DNA of 64,000 nt, from assembly GCF_033708015.1 (NCBI RefSeq), contig NZ_CP137920.1:3906001-3970000 (forward strand), in the 5' to 3' direction. A program made the position numbers and the translations under genes. Positions 21,738-30,238 of the stretch are shown here, piece after piece. The notes under the pieces were generated by a model that ran no database searches, was not told the DNA's origin, and saw nothing but the letters and a program-made list of their open reading frames with translations. Within the stretch, counting starts at the first letter, position 1. Each line of letters begins with the position of its first letter. Origin of the DNA: Proteus vulgaris (lineage in GTDB: Bacteria; Pseudomonadota; Gammaproteobacteria; Enterobacterales; Enterobacteriaceae).

Positions 21738-22472
21738 ATGGATAATTTAAATCACAATAAGCATATTTCTGGTCAATTTAATGCTGAATTAGAGCATATC
21801 CGTACCGAGCTGATGGTTATGGGTGGGCTTGTTGAAGAGCAACTGAAAAAAGCCATTATGGCAATGCATAATCAAGACCAAGCATTGGCAAATGAAGTTA
21901 TTCAAGGTGACCATAATGTCAATATGATGGAAGTTGCCATTGATGATGCGTGTATGCGAATTATTGCTAAACGCCAGCCAACAGCGAGTGACCTACGTTT
22001 AATTATGGCGATATCAAAAACAATCGCTGAGTTAGAACGTATTGGTGATGTCGCTGAAAAAATCTGTAAAACGGCGCTTGAAAAATTTTCACACCAACAT
22101 CAGCCACTGCTCGTGAGCTTAGAATCGTTAGGTCAACATGCCATACAAATGCTTCATGATGTTCTTGATGCATTTGCACGCATGGACTTAGATGAAGCCG
22201 TACGTATCTATCGTGAAGACGCTAAAATTGATAACGAATATGAGGGTATCGTCCGTCAATTAATGACTTATATGATGGAAGATCCTCGTACCATCCCAAG
22301 CGTGCTAACCGCACTATTTTGTGCCCGTTCAATTGAACGTATTGGCGACCGTTGCCAGAACATTTGTGAATTTATTTTCTATTACGTAAAAGGTCATGAT
22401 TTCCGTCACTTAGGCGGCGATCAAGTTGAAAAAATGCTCACAAAAAATGATGACAGCAACACCTCTAAATAA
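21738..22472 (+). CDS. phoU: Phosphate signalling protein PhoU
   Basis: PhoU is the cytoplasmic helical-bundle protein that couples Pst transport to shut-off of PhoR-PhoB signalling. The 244 residues contain the two three-helix PhoU repeats with the conserved E/D-X3-D metal-binding motifs ([21 protein letters not shown] in the first, [19 protein letters not shown] in the second). It is the last gene of the pst operon and is followed by a strong terminator. phoBR are not in this window. Confidence 0.97.
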   Translation: MDNLNHNKHISGQFNAELEHIRTELMVMGGLVEEQLKKAIMAMHNQDQALANEVIQGDHNVNMMEVAIDDACMRIIAKRQPTASDLRLIMAISKTIAELERIGDVAEKICKTALEKFSHQHQPLLVSLESLGQHAIQMLHDVLDAFARMDLDEAVRIYREDAKIDNEYEGIVRQLMTYMMEDPRTIPSVLTALFCARSIERIGDRCQNICEFIFYYVKGHDFRHLGGDQVEKMLTKNDDSNTSK

Positions 22473-22500
22473 CGTTCTCCCTCTTTTTCTATTCTTCAAA

Positions 22501-22529
22501 ACAGCGACACTTATGTCGCTGTTTTTTTA
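22501..22529 (+). terminator. Rho-independent terminator of pst-phoU
   Basis: ACAGCGACA and TGTCGCTGT form a 9-bp stem with loop CTTA, followed by seven T residues. It lies 28 bp past phoU. Confidence 0.93.
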
Positions 22530-22686
22530 TTCTCTCATAAATGAATGCCGTTATAGCTCAACGCTTCTTCTCATCTTATTCCTTAAAAGCATATACATAT
22601 CAATTTTTATTATTTTATGAACTTAGATCAACTTGATAGCGTGATATCCAACATAACGATGATAATTCTTTTCTTTGGGGTGAATA

Positions 22687-23526
22687 ATGAAATTACGTGT
22701 TTTGGCAACCGCATTAATTGCAGGCTCTGTACTATTTTCTGGTATTGCAAAAGCCGATAAGCTCGATGATATAAAAAAAGCCGGTGTAGTACGTATCGCG
22801 ATTTTCGATAGCAATCCTCCTTTTGGCTTTATTGATCCTCAAACCAAAAAACTCGCAGGTTATGATGCGGATATCGCCAATGAGATCGCCAAAGATTTAG
22901 GCGTAAAACTGGAACTACGTCCAACTAACCCAGCAAACCGTATCCCACTTTTAAGTTCTAAGAAAGTCGATTTAATCGCCGCTAACTTCACTATTACTGA
23001 TGAACGAGCGAAGCAAGTTGACTTCTCTGTTCCTTACTTTGCAACTGGGCAAAAATTTATTGCACGTAAAGGCGTTTTAACTCATCCAGAACAAATTCAT
23101 TCACTGCGTATTGGTGCCGATAAAGGGACTGTTCAAGAAATCACTTTACGTGAACGCTATCCCGACACCAAAGTGATCTCTTATGACGATACACCACTCG
23201 CATTCGCTGCATTACGTAACGGTAACGTACAAGCCATCACACAAGATGATGCAAAATTAGTGGGTTTATTAGCAAATCTTCCTGATGCCATTAAAGCAGA
23301 TTTTGAAGTGTCATCATTTAGCATTACACGTGAATACCAAGCCGTCGCTGCGGCTAAAGGTGAAGAACGTTTAATTAATGAAATCAATAACACGCTATTA
23401 AGATTGGAAAAAGAAGGCAAAGCAGACGAGATCTACAACCGTTGGTTTGGCCCTGAAACAAAATCAGCTCAGCCTCGTGGCGATTTCAAATTTGCCCCAT
23501 TATCAGAGCAAACACCACAGTCTTGA
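22687..23526 (+). CDS. Polar amino-acid ABC transporter, periplasmic binding protein
   Basis: This is a family 3 solute-binding protein (His/Gln/Glu/Arg class) of 279 residues. A signal peptide MKLRVLATALIAGSVLFSGIAKA is followed by the family blocks VRIAIFDSNPPFGFID, LAGYDADIANEIAKDLGV, LIAANFTITDERAKQVDFSVPYF and IGADKGTVQE. The specific amino acid cannot be read from sequence. It is followed by two permease genes after an attenuator-like hairpin. The T/G-rich GGGGTGAAT before the ATG gives the ribosome site. Confidence 0.9.
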   Translation: MKLRVLATALIAGSVLFSGIAKADKLDDIKKAGVVRIAIFDSNPPFGFIDPQTKKLAGYDADIANEIAKDLGVKLELRPTNPANRIPLLSSKKVDLIAANFTITDERAKQVDFSVPYFATGQKFIARKGVLTHPEQIHSLRIGADKGTVQEITLRERYPDTKVISYDDTPLAFAALRNGNVQAITQDDAKLVGLLANLPDAIKADFEVSSFSITREYQAVAAAKGEERLINEINNTLLRLEKEGKADEIYNRWFGPETKSAQPRGDFKFAPLSEQTPQS

Positions 23527-23590
23527 TCCTTAAAGCGTAATAACTTTCTTCTTTTATTAAAAATAAAGTTATTCCTTTATTAAAACACCT

Positions 23591-23608
23591 ACCCCGCTTC
23601 TGCGGGGT
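23591..23608 (+). terminator. Attenuator hairpin between binding protein and permeases
   Basis: ACCCCGC and GCGGGGT form a 7-bp stem with loop TTCT, followed by TTGG. Placed between the binding protein and permease genes, it likely lowers permease expression relative to the binding protein. Confidence 0.75.
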
Positions 23609-23632
23609 TTGGTGTCTACAATAGGTCTATAT

Positions 23633-24370
23633 ATGTTTGAGCAATTTCTTTCACATTACCTTCTTGAGCCACACTATTTAAGCTGGCTCTGGCGCGGTTT
23701 TCTCATCACCTTGCTTATCTCTTTTTGGACTATTGTCATTGCAACATTAATGAGCTTCGCCCTTAGTGCTGCAAGAGATAGCACTTTTGCCCCATTACGC
23801 TGGTTAGCTGCAACCTATACATCGTTATTTCGGAATACACCGTTATTAGTCCAACTCTTTTTTTGGTATTTCGCCTCAGGAGAAATACTGCCACAAAGCG
23901 CAATGATGTGGCTAAATACGCCTCATGAAGTTTCATTTTTAGGACTTACACTGTCTTGGCCTTCCTTTGAATTTCTGGCGGGTATTGTGGGTCTAACCTT
24001 TTATTCCACACCTTTTATCGCTGAAGAGCTAAGAGCGGGTATTCAAGGCGTTAAACAAGGGCAAAAATATGCTTCTTTGGCATTAGGTTTAACGCAATGG
24101 CAATCTATGCGTTATGTAATTTTACCTCAAGCCTTTCGTATCGCTCTACCTCCGTTACTGGGTCAATACATGAATGTGATAAAAAACTCATCACTGACTA
24201 TGGCGATAGGTGTTGCGGAGCTTTCTTATGCATCAAGACAAGTCGAAACAGAATCATTACGTACCTTTGAAGCCTTTGGGGTCGCAACCATCCTTTATAT
24301 TGCGGCAATCGCATTAATGGAAGCTTGGGGACAATGGCATCAGCAACGTAAATTAGCACAAGGGTATTAA
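23633..24370 (+). CDS. Polar amino-acid ABC transporter permease, first subunit
   Basis: The 245-residue membrane protein of the HisM/GlnP family has several hydrophobic helices. It carries the amino-acid permease signatures SLFRNTPLLVQLFFWYF, AEELRAGIQGVKQGQKYASLALGLTQWQSMRYVILPQA (the EAA loop facing the ATPase) and KNSSLTMAIGVAELSYASR. The frame opens earlier at a TTG (23609), but that codon lies in the hairpin, so the ATG at 23633 is preferred although its ribosome site is weak. The second permease follows 1 bp later. Confidence 0.9.
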   Translation: MFEQFLSHYLLEPHYLSWLWRGFLITLLISFWTIVIATLMSFALSAARDSTFAPLRWLAATYTSLFRNTPLLVQLFFWYFASGEILPQSAMMWLNTPHEVSFLGLTLSWPSFEFLAGIVGLTFYSTPFIAEELRAGIQGVKQGQKYASLALGLTQWQSMRYVILPQAFRIALPPLLGQYMNVIKNSSLTMAIGVAELSYASRQVETESLRTFEAFGVATILYIAAIALMEAWGQWHQQRKLAQGY

Positions 24371-24371
24371 T

Positions 24372-25124
24372 ATGGACTTCACTGTTATTGCTGATAACTG
24401 GCAGTACTTACTTTTTGGTGCTTATCCTGATGGGCCTTTAGAAGGTGCAGCGTTGACTCTTTTTATCAGCATCATTGCGGGTATTGTATCTATTATTTTA
24501 GGTACACTAGGTGGCATTGCACTGGCTATGCTCAGAGGTGTTTGGGTTAACCTTTTCGCTGCTTTTTTAGGTTTTTTCCGCGCTATTCCCGTCATTATGT
24601 TGATCTTTTGGGTCTATTTTTTATTGCCCGTTGTATTGGGAATGGAAATACCTGAAATCACCACCGTCATTTGTGCATTGGCTTTAATTACATCGTCTTA
24701 TATTGCGCATGGCGTTAAAGCGGGCATTTTGGCAATAGGAAAAGGGCAATGGCAGGCAGGATTATCGTTAGGCTTTAATCGCTGGCAAGTACTATGGTAT
24801 ATCGTATTACCTCAAGCATTACGCATGATGGTGCCTTCATTTATAAATCAATGGATAGCCTTAATTAAAGATACTTCATTAGCTTATGTGGTTGGTGTCG
24901 GTGAGCTTTCATTCTTAGCGACACAGGTCAATAACCGCAGTATGGTTTATCCAATGGAAGTCTTTTTATTTGTGGCCTTCGTCTATTTTGTGCTCTGTTT
25001 CTCATTAGAAATGATTGCCAATAGCGTGGCTAAATTATTCTCAACGCAAAAAGAGAAGCGTCCTTTTTGGCAAATGGTGTTGCCGATAAAAAAGAGACCC
25101 TTTGTTGAGAAAAGTTTAGGTTAA
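24372..25124 (+). CDS. Polar amino-acid ABC transporter permease, second subunit
   Basis: This 250-residue permease of the same family as its neighbour has the signatures LGFFRAIPVIMLIFWVYF, AHGVKAGILAIGKGQWQAGLSLGFNRWQVLWYIVLPQALR and IKDTSLAYVVGVGELSFLATQV. The C-terminal tail is basic and cytoplasmic. It starts 1 bp after the first permease and is followed by a terminator. No ATP-binding subunit is encoded in this operon, so the ATPase must come from elsewhere or be shared. Confidence 0.9.
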   Translation: MDFTVIADNWQYLLFGAYPDGPLEGAALTLFISIIAGIVSIILGTLGGIALAMLRGVWVNLFAAFLGFFRAIPVIMLIFWVYFLLPVVLGMEIPEITTVICALALITSSYIAHGVKAGILAIGKGQWQAGLSLGFNRWQVLWYIVLPQALRMMVPSFINQWIALIKDTSLAYVVGVGELSFLATQVNNRSMVYPMEVFLFVAFVYFVLCFSLEMIANSVAKLFSTQKEKRPFWQMVLPIKKRPFVEKSLG

Positions 25125-25133
25125 TACATTACT

Positions 25134-25158
25134 AGGCTAAAGCAATTTAGCCTTTTTA
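25134..25158 (+). terminator. Rho-independent terminator of the amino-acid transporter operon
   Basis: AGGCTAAA and TTTAGCCT form an 8-bp stem with loop GCAA, followed by TTTTT. It lies 9 bp beyond the second permease stop. Confidence 0.88.
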
Positions 25159-25240
25159 TTATGCTTATAATCTATCCTATAAGAAAATAATTAAACACAT
25201 TAACGAACTCATAAAAGAGATTAAAAGAACACCGTTTAGC

Positions 25241-25345
25241 GGAATAGGCAAACCTGAGCCCTTGAAACATGAATTAACCGATTTTTGGTCAATACGGAGC
25301 ACTGATGAACATCAGTCTCATCTACCGTGTTACTGATCCCGCGAT
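25241..25345 (+). other. Structured, GC-richer leader candidate upstream of adeP
   Basis: Within an otherwise AT-rich 400-bp gap this segment can form nested stems. The inner hairpin is ACTGAT-GAAC-ATCAGT (25301-25316), flanked by GAG/CTC. Around it AATACGG (25291-25297) faces CCGTGTT (25325-25331), and GGTCA faces TGATCC outside that. GGCAAACC occurs at 25247. It does not match the purine, guanidine or c-di-GMP riboswitch consensuses I know. It may be an mRNA leader structure or a small RNA. Confidence 0.4.
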
Positions 25346-25447
25346 GGAAATTGCATTATATCAATACCATTATTAGCCTCCTTACATTTATCTAATTTAA
25401 CCCTCAAAGGATCTCAACGTATTTTTAAGCTTTAGATTTATCCGCCG

Positions 25448-25463
25448 ACGCAATCGATTACTT
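25448..25463. promoter_or_regulatory. PurR-like operator upstream of adeP
   Basis: ACGCAATCGATTACTT matches the PurR 16-mer ACGCAAACGTTTGCGT at 12 positions, including the ACGCAA half and the central CG. It lies about 70 bp before the adenine permease start; E. coli adeP belongs to the PurR regulon as I recall. Confidence 0.6.
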
Positions 25464-25532
25464 TTTAGGTGCAGTTCTTGTTTTATTTGTGTAGGATAAA
25501 GCGAAAAACATTTTTTTTGGGATCTTTTGTCT

Positions 25533-26891
25533 ATGAGCATGTCATCACCAAATTCTGGTTCACAGAGTTTGCTCCAACGCCTGTTTAAGCTACAAGAACA
25601 CGGTACAAACGCTCGCACTGAACTGATTGCGGGTATCACGACTTTCTTAACGATGGTTTATATTATCTTCGTTAACCCTCAAATTCTCGCCGCTGCCAAT
25701 ATGGATATTAAAGCCGTCTTCGTGACAACCTGCTTAATTGCGGCTTTCGGCAGTATTTTAATGGGATTAGTGGCCAATTTACCTATTGCAGTTGCCCCAG
25801 CTATGGGCCTAAATGCTTTCTTTGCCTTTGTGGTTGTGGGGGCAATGGGCTATTCATGGGAAGTCGCTATGGGAGCGATTTTCTGGGGGGCTGTGGGGTT
25901 ATTTTTACTGACTCTTTTTCGTATTCGTTATTGGATAATTGCCCATATCCCATTGAGTTTACGAGTGGGTATTACTAGCGGTATCGGGCTATTTATCGCC
26001 ATGATGGGGCTAAAAAACTCGGGTATTATTATTCCTAACAATGATACCATCGTCACTATTGGTAATTTTGCCTCTCATAACGTGTTATTAGGTGCCTTAG
26101 GCTTTTTTATTATCGCCATTCTTGCTGCACGTAATATTCACGCAGCAATTCTTATCTCAATTATTATCACTACTGTCATTGGTCTCCTCTTAGGGGATGT
26201 TCAATATCAAGGCATCTTTGCTATGCCACCTTCTATTACCACAGTGGTAGGTAAAGTCGATATTGTCGGCGCATTAGATATCAGCCTTTCTGGTGTTATT
26301 TTTGCCTTTATGTTGGTTAACTTATTTGACTCATCAGGCACTTTAATTGGTGTGACGGATAAAGCAGGTTTAACTGATGACAAAGGTAAATTTCCACGCA
26401 TGAAACAAGCGTTATATGTCGATAGTTTAAGCTCAGTTGCAGGCTCTGCAATGGGAACATCGTCAGTCACAGCCTTTATCGAAAGTACTTCAGGGGTTTC
26501 TGTGGGTGGCCGTACAGGCTTAACAGCGGTTGTTGTGGGTGTCCTTTTTCTACTCGCTATCTTCTTATCCCCACTTGCAGGTATGGTACCAAGCTACGCA
26601 ACCGCTGGTGCATTAATTTATGTTGGTGTATTAATGACATCCAGCCTGACTCGCGTGAAATGGGATGATTTAACGGAATCCGTTCCTGCCTTTATCACTG
26701 CGGTAATGATGCCATTTAGCTTCTCAATTACCGAAGGTATCGCACTAGGCTTTATTGCCTATTGCGTGATGAAAGTGGGCACATTCCGCTGGAAAGAAAT
26801 TAATCTGTGTGTTGTGATTGTTTCACTGCTGTTTATTTTAAAAATATTACTGATCGATACTCATGTAATTGATTTGAATTCTTTATTCTAA
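25533..26891 (+). CDS. adeP: Adenine permease, AdeP (YieG) type
   Basis: This 452-residue inner membrane transporter of the AzgA-like NCS2 group probably imports adenine with protons. Diagnostic blocks are RTELIAGITTFLTMVYIIFVNP, AVAPAMGLNAFFAFVV, LRVGITSGIGLFIAMMGLKN, VNLFDSSGTLIGVTDKAGL and GTSSVTAFIESTSGVSVGGRTGL, which match E. coli AdeP more closely than GhxP. The start is taken at ATG 25533 with GGGATC upstream; an ATG six bases later is possible. In E. coli yieG also lies close to the pst-phoU region. A PurR-like box and a structured segment lie upstream. Confidence 0.92.
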   Translation: MSMSSPNSGSQSLLQRLFKLQEHGTNARTELIAGITTFLTMVYIIFVNPQILAAANMDIKAVFVTTCLIAAFGSILMGLVANLPIAVAPAMGLNAFFAFVVVGAMGYSWEVAMGAIFWGAVGLFLLTLFRIRYWIIAHIPLSLRVGITSGIGLFIAMMGLKNSGIIIPNNDTIVTIGNFASHNVLLGALGFFIIAILAARNIHAAILISIIITTVIGLLLGDVQYQGIFAMPPSITTVVGKVDIVGALDISLSGVIFAFMLVNLFDSSGTLIGVTDKAGLTDDKGKFPRMKQALYVDSLSSVAGSAMGTSSVTAFIESTSGVSVGGRTGLTAVVVGVLFLLAIFLSPLAGMVPSYATAGALIYVGVLMTSSLTRVKWDDLTESVPAFITAVMMPFSFSITEGIALGFIAYCVMKVGTFRWKEINLCVVIVSLLFILKILLIDTHVIDLNSLF

Positions 26892-26937
26892 TATTCAATA
26901 AATTAAGATCATGATGATACAGATAAAAGAGGTGATT

Positions 26938-27249
26938 ATGCACGTACTCCTACAAGTCGATTTCCCTTATCATGGTCCTTTCGGTGATGAAATGACACAA
27001 GCTATGGATGCATTGTCTACATCAATCAACCAAGAGCCTGGCTTTATTTGGAAAATATGGACTGAAAATAAAGAAACACAAAAGGCAGGGGGAATTTATC
27101 TGTTTGATTCAGAAGAAAACGCTCAAGCTTATTTAGATAAACACAGCGCTCGATTAAAATCTTTTGGAATTCCGGAAGTACGCGGTGATATTTTTACGGT
27201 AAATCAGGCATTAAGCTTAAAAAATCAAGCCTCTTTTTTGGCTAAATAA
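26938..27249 (+). CDS. YdhR-like small monooxygenase-fold protein
   Basis: The 103-residue product matches E. coli YdhR in length and blocks (LLQVDFPYHGPFGDEM, SINQEPGFIWKIWTE, AGGIYLFDSEENAQAYLDKH). YdhR has a dimeric ferredoxin-like monooxygenase fold and no proven reaction. The ATG at 26938 has AGAGGTGA upstream and fits the family start better than the frame opening at 26911. It lies 46 bp after adeP and may share its transcript. A bidirectional terminator follows. Confidence 0.88.
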   Translation: MHVLLQVDFPYHGPFGDEMTQAMDALSTSINQEPGFIWKIWTENKETQKAGGIYLFDSEENAQAYLDKHSARLKSFGIPEVRGDIFTVNQALSLKNQASFLAK

Positions 27250-27251
27250 CG

Positions 27252-27285
27252 AAAGGCACAAGTGTTATATGTCACTTGTGCCTTT
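27252..27285. terminator. Bidirectional terminator
   Basis: AAAGGCACAAGTG and CACTTGTGCCTTT form a 13-bp perfect stem with A residues on the left and T residues on the right. It serves the convergent ydhR-like and GNAT genes. Confidence 0.92.
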
Positions 27286-27298
27286 CTATTCTCTACAA

Positions 27299-27847
27299 TT
27301 ACGCGACTTTTGTGGGCAACAACAAACCAAAAATAATCGAATCAGAAACCTCATGACCGACTATCCAACGCTGTTTTAGATACCCTTCTTGTTCAAAACC
27401 TAATTTCGCTAATAATGCAGCTGAAGCTTTATTTTCAGGGTGGATATCCGCTTCTAAACGACGAATAGAAAGATGTGTTTGAAGATACGCAATAAATGCG
27501 ATCATCGCTTCTTTCATGATGCCTTTACCTTGATAAGCTGTATCAAGGCAATACCCGATTTCACCACGTCGTGAATTAGGGTAATGATTAAAGAAAACAC
27601 ACATGCCCATCAGTGCATTTGTTGTTTTATCTATTACCGCTAAACGCAGGTACTCTTTTCTTTCCATATGCGTGATATCTTGAATAATATCTTCCTGCGC
27701 TTCTTGCAGTGATTGCCAAGGGAGATGGCTCCAGTAGCGCGTCACTTCAGGTGAATTCATGATCTTAAACCAATCTTCACTATCCCCCATTTCAAAAGGG
27801 CTCAATCTCAACCTTTCCGTTTCAATCTGAATATCAGCGTAACGCAT
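27299..27847 (-). CDS. GNAT acetyltransferase, RimJ/RimL-like
   Basis: The 182-residue protein starts with the RimJ/RimL-type strand IETERLRLSPFEMGDSEDWF and carries the acetyl-CoA-binding motif YQGKGIMKEAM (about residues 117-127). HPENKASAALLAKLGFEQEGYLKQRW follows, typical of N-acetyltransferases acting on ribosomal or other protein N-termini. The substrate is not readable. AAGGA precedes the ATG. It starts 2 bp after the stop of the upstream membrane glycosyltransferase, so the two are an operon. Confidence 0.87.
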   Translation of the reverse strand: MRYADIQIETERLRLSPFEMGDSEDWFKIMNSPEVTRYWSHLPWQSLQEAQEDIIQDITHMERKEYLRLAVIDKTTNALMGMCVFFNHYPNSRRGEIGYCLDTAYQGKGIMKEAMIAFIAYLQTHLSIRRLEADIHPENKASAALLAKLGFEQEGYLKQRWIVGHEVSDSIIFGLLLPTKVA

Positions 27848-27849
27848 CT

Positions 27850-29322
27850 CTACTTTTCCTTATGTGTTTTTGGCGCCACAAAAGCAATACAAACGGGTTC
27901 TGCAATAGCATTTGGTTCGGAACGAAACATTATCTCTTGAGTATCAGCTATTTTTAAACTCGGCCAATGCTTTAATCCTTCATCAAAATGTGCTTTTTCA
28001 CAGTAATAGCCTACTTCACTTACGAATACGACACCTTTTTCTTCTAATTGTTGAAGGGTAATATGTCGATTATAAATATTAGGAGGCTGCACATTCTCTT
28101 CTAACACCCAAGGCTGTGAAGATAATGGTCTATCTTTACCATAAAAAGTCACCCATTCATGCATATACTCGCCACCCACATACGCCAGTGGTGTGTGATA
28201 ATGCTGATGCCAAGCTTGTTCAACATCTTGCACAAAAGGTTTTATGCCAATAAATTTTTGACCTGCATTACGCACATTAGCAGCTTGAACGACGGTATAA
28301 CCAGAAATAACCAACATACCGAAAACACCTAAACCGTACAGTGCACCACGTAATGAACGCTTAGGCATGACACTAATTGAGCCTACAAAAAGCGCAGTCG
28401 CAATCGACATAAAGGGTTGTAACCATTCGCTGATACGCCCCCCTTCATGAAAACTAAACCAAATAAAAATAATCGCTAAGGGAAACAGAAAAATAAAATT
28501 GAGTAATTGGCTATCTTTAGATGCAGACCAACTTACACGTCCACCATAAAAACGTAAAATTCCCCACATTAAAATCACAGGGTAAAAAACGGTCAGCGCA
28601 GCCCGAGTTGTACGCAAATTAAAACGGTTTTCGATTTGTGAATCGACCCATTTAAAAGCCGCAAAATCGGTTTGCCATAACCAAATAAAATTGGGAATAA
28701 CAAAAGCAAACCAAATCGCCAACGCTAAATAGAAATAGGGAGAACAATAACTTGCTCGAACTTTAGGTACAAAAAGGCTTGATAAAAACACAGAACCAAT
28801 AAAAGCTAATGATGAATATTTCCCCATTGTGGCAATACCCATCGTGATCGCGAAGCCAATCCAATATTTTTGATTGTCATTAATCGCACAAAGGAAAAAA
28901 TAAAACGCCCATGCCCAACAACCCACTAGAATATAGTTATCGTTATAAGGGATAATATCGAAATTGATGACGCCAGATAAATTAAGTCCCAACATGGCAA
29001 ACCATGCAAGGCGAGTATTACGTGTCAATTTATAAGCTAAATTCCAAACACCTAATAATCCAATGGCAATAACAATAAAGTGGATAAAATACCAATAAAA
29101 GCTAAAATCGATACCGCCATAAATAGCGGGTGTCATTATAAAACCCACAAACCAAGGATTTTTTGGAGAACCCCACCCTCCGTTAGTGCCCCAATTGACA
29201 GCCTCAACGGCATCATAAGGTACCGTAGGGTCAAAGAGATAACTCACTAAGATCCAAAGTGTCGCATAACCAATAACCCACCAATATACTGGTTTACGTG
29301 ATTGTACAGATGATAATGTCAT
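27850..29322 (-). CDS. Membrane glycosyltransferase, GT39/ArnT-like
   Basis: A 490-residue integral membrane protein with about ten hydrophobic segments in its first 350 residues and a C-terminal soluble, probably periplasmic part (from about 355). The early acidic loop DPTVPYDAVEAVNWG and the block INFDIIPYNDNYILV fit the GT-C fold of polyprenyl-phosphate-sugar transferases (PMT_2/ArnT type). It is not arnT itself: length and sequence differ and no arn genes are near. Donor and acceptor are unknown. It is the first gene of a pair with the GNAT gene and is divergent from yihI. Confidence 0.75.
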   Translation of the reverse strand: MTLSSVQSRKPVYWWVIGYATLWILVSYLFDPTVPYDAVEAVNWGTNGGWGSPKNPWFVGFIMTPAIYGGIDFSFYWYFIHFIVIAIGLLGVWNLAYKLTRNTRLAWFAMLGLNLSGVINFDIIPYNDNYILVGCWAWAFYFFLCAINDNQKYWIGFAITMGIATMGKYSSLAFIGSVFLSSLFVPKVRASYCSPYFYLALAIWFAFVIPNFIWLWQTDFAAFKWVDSQIENRFNLRTTRAALTVFYPVILMWGILRFYGGRVSWSASKDSQLLNFIFLFPLAIIFIWFSFHEGGRISEWLQPFMSIATALFVGSISVMPKRSLRGALYGLGVFGMLVISGYTVVQAANVRNAGQKFIGIKPFVQDVEQAWHQHYHTPLAYVGGEYMHEWVTFYGKDRPLSSQPWVLEENVQPPNIYNRHITLQQLEEKGVVFVSEVGYYCEKAHFDEGLKHWPSLKIADTQEIMFRSEPNAIAEPVCIAFVAPKTHKEK

Positions 29323-29509
29323 AATAAATATAATTTACGTTAATTAATTTAGTTTGGACGTTAATTGATGTCACAACACAATAAAGTATAGTGAAACGAA
29401 CCGCACATTGTACGTGAGCAAAAATTAAATTGTCTTAAATTTGCGCTTTTATTGAAAATTTGTTTCTGATAGATTGCGCAACCAAGAAGATCACTATCGA
29501 GTTACCATT

Positions 29510-30007
29510 ATGAATATGATTAAAAGAAAGCCCGCAGCTAAAACACGTAAAAAATCACGTGAAGAGCTGAACGCGGAAGGACGTGAACGTAAACGTCAAA
29601 AGAAACACCGCGGCAATCCTGCTGGTAACCGTCAGCAGGAAGCAGAAAATAAACAACAAGCCACAAATACGGCACCGAAAGATCCACGTATTGGAAGCAA
29701 GAAACCGATCCCTCTAATTGTGGGTGATGCTCCTAAAGTGGTGAAGAAAAAACCTGCGCCCGTTAAAAAAGAGCCCGTTCGTTTAACGCCTGAACAAGAG
29801 TTAGACCTGTTAGAAAATGATGCACGTTTAGATGAATTACTGTCTCGTCTTGAAAACGGTGAAAAACTCAACGCTGAAGAGCAGGCTTATACTGAAAAAA
29901 ACCTTGATCGCATTGATGAATTAATGGTTGAGCTAGGTATTGAGTTTGAAGATGATGACGATGAAGAAAAAACAGAAGACATCATGCAATTACTGAAAGG
30001 TAAATAA
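29510..30007 (+). CDS. yihI: Der GTPase-activating protein YihI
   Basis: YihI stimulates the ribosome-assembly GTPase Der in E. coli. The 165-residue product has the same composition: a very basic N-terminus (KRKPAAKTRKKSREELNAEGRERKRQKKHRG), then APKDPRIGSKKPIPL, the helical core (TPEQELDLLENDARLDELLSRLENGEKLNAEE) and an acidic tail before MQLLKGK. The ATG at 29510 is taken; a TTG at 29474 opens the frame, and an ATG at 29516 is also possible. In E. coli yihI adjoins hemN; here it has been moved about 20 kb. Confidence 0.93.
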   Translation: MNMIKRKPAAKTRKKSREELNAEGRERKRQKKHRGNPAGNRQQEAENKQQATNTAPKDPRIGSKKPIPLIVGDAPKVVKKKPAPVKKEPVRLTPEQELDLLENDARLDELLSRLENGEKLNAEEQAYTEKNLDRIDELMVELGIEFEDDDDEEKTEDIMQLLKGK

Positions 30008-30045
30008 TCCAGAGGCGGATCATTTGTCTTGATCGGCTTACATTT

Positions 30046-30083
30046 AGAGGATATCAATAACTTATTGATATCCTCTATTTTTA
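30046..30083 (+). terminator. Rho-independent terminator of yihI
   Basis: AGAGGATATCAATAA and TTATTGATATCCTCT form a 15-bp perfect stem with a single-base centre, followed by ATTTTTAT. Confidence 0.88.
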
Positions 30084-30238
30084 TAACAATCTCTCTCTAT
30101 TGTGCCTTCATTAAAAATAATGATTAACAATAGATGAAATCACCTTCTCAAGCTCAGATAACTCCATCTATTCCTCTCTTGTTATCCCTGATATCCTGTT
30201 TTTCTATCTTTAATATAAATATACGAGTGATAAGAAAT

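Noticed and set aside
25241..25345. Purine or c-di-GMP riboswitch before adeP
   Set aside because: The conserved loop sequences of these classes are absent; only GGCAAACC coincides with part of the c-di-GMP-I core. It is kept as an unassigned structured segment.
27850..29322. arnT, the L-Ara4N lipid A transferase
   Set aside because: The protein is shorter than ArnT, has a different sequence outside the GT-C pattern, and no arnBCADTEF genes are adjacent.
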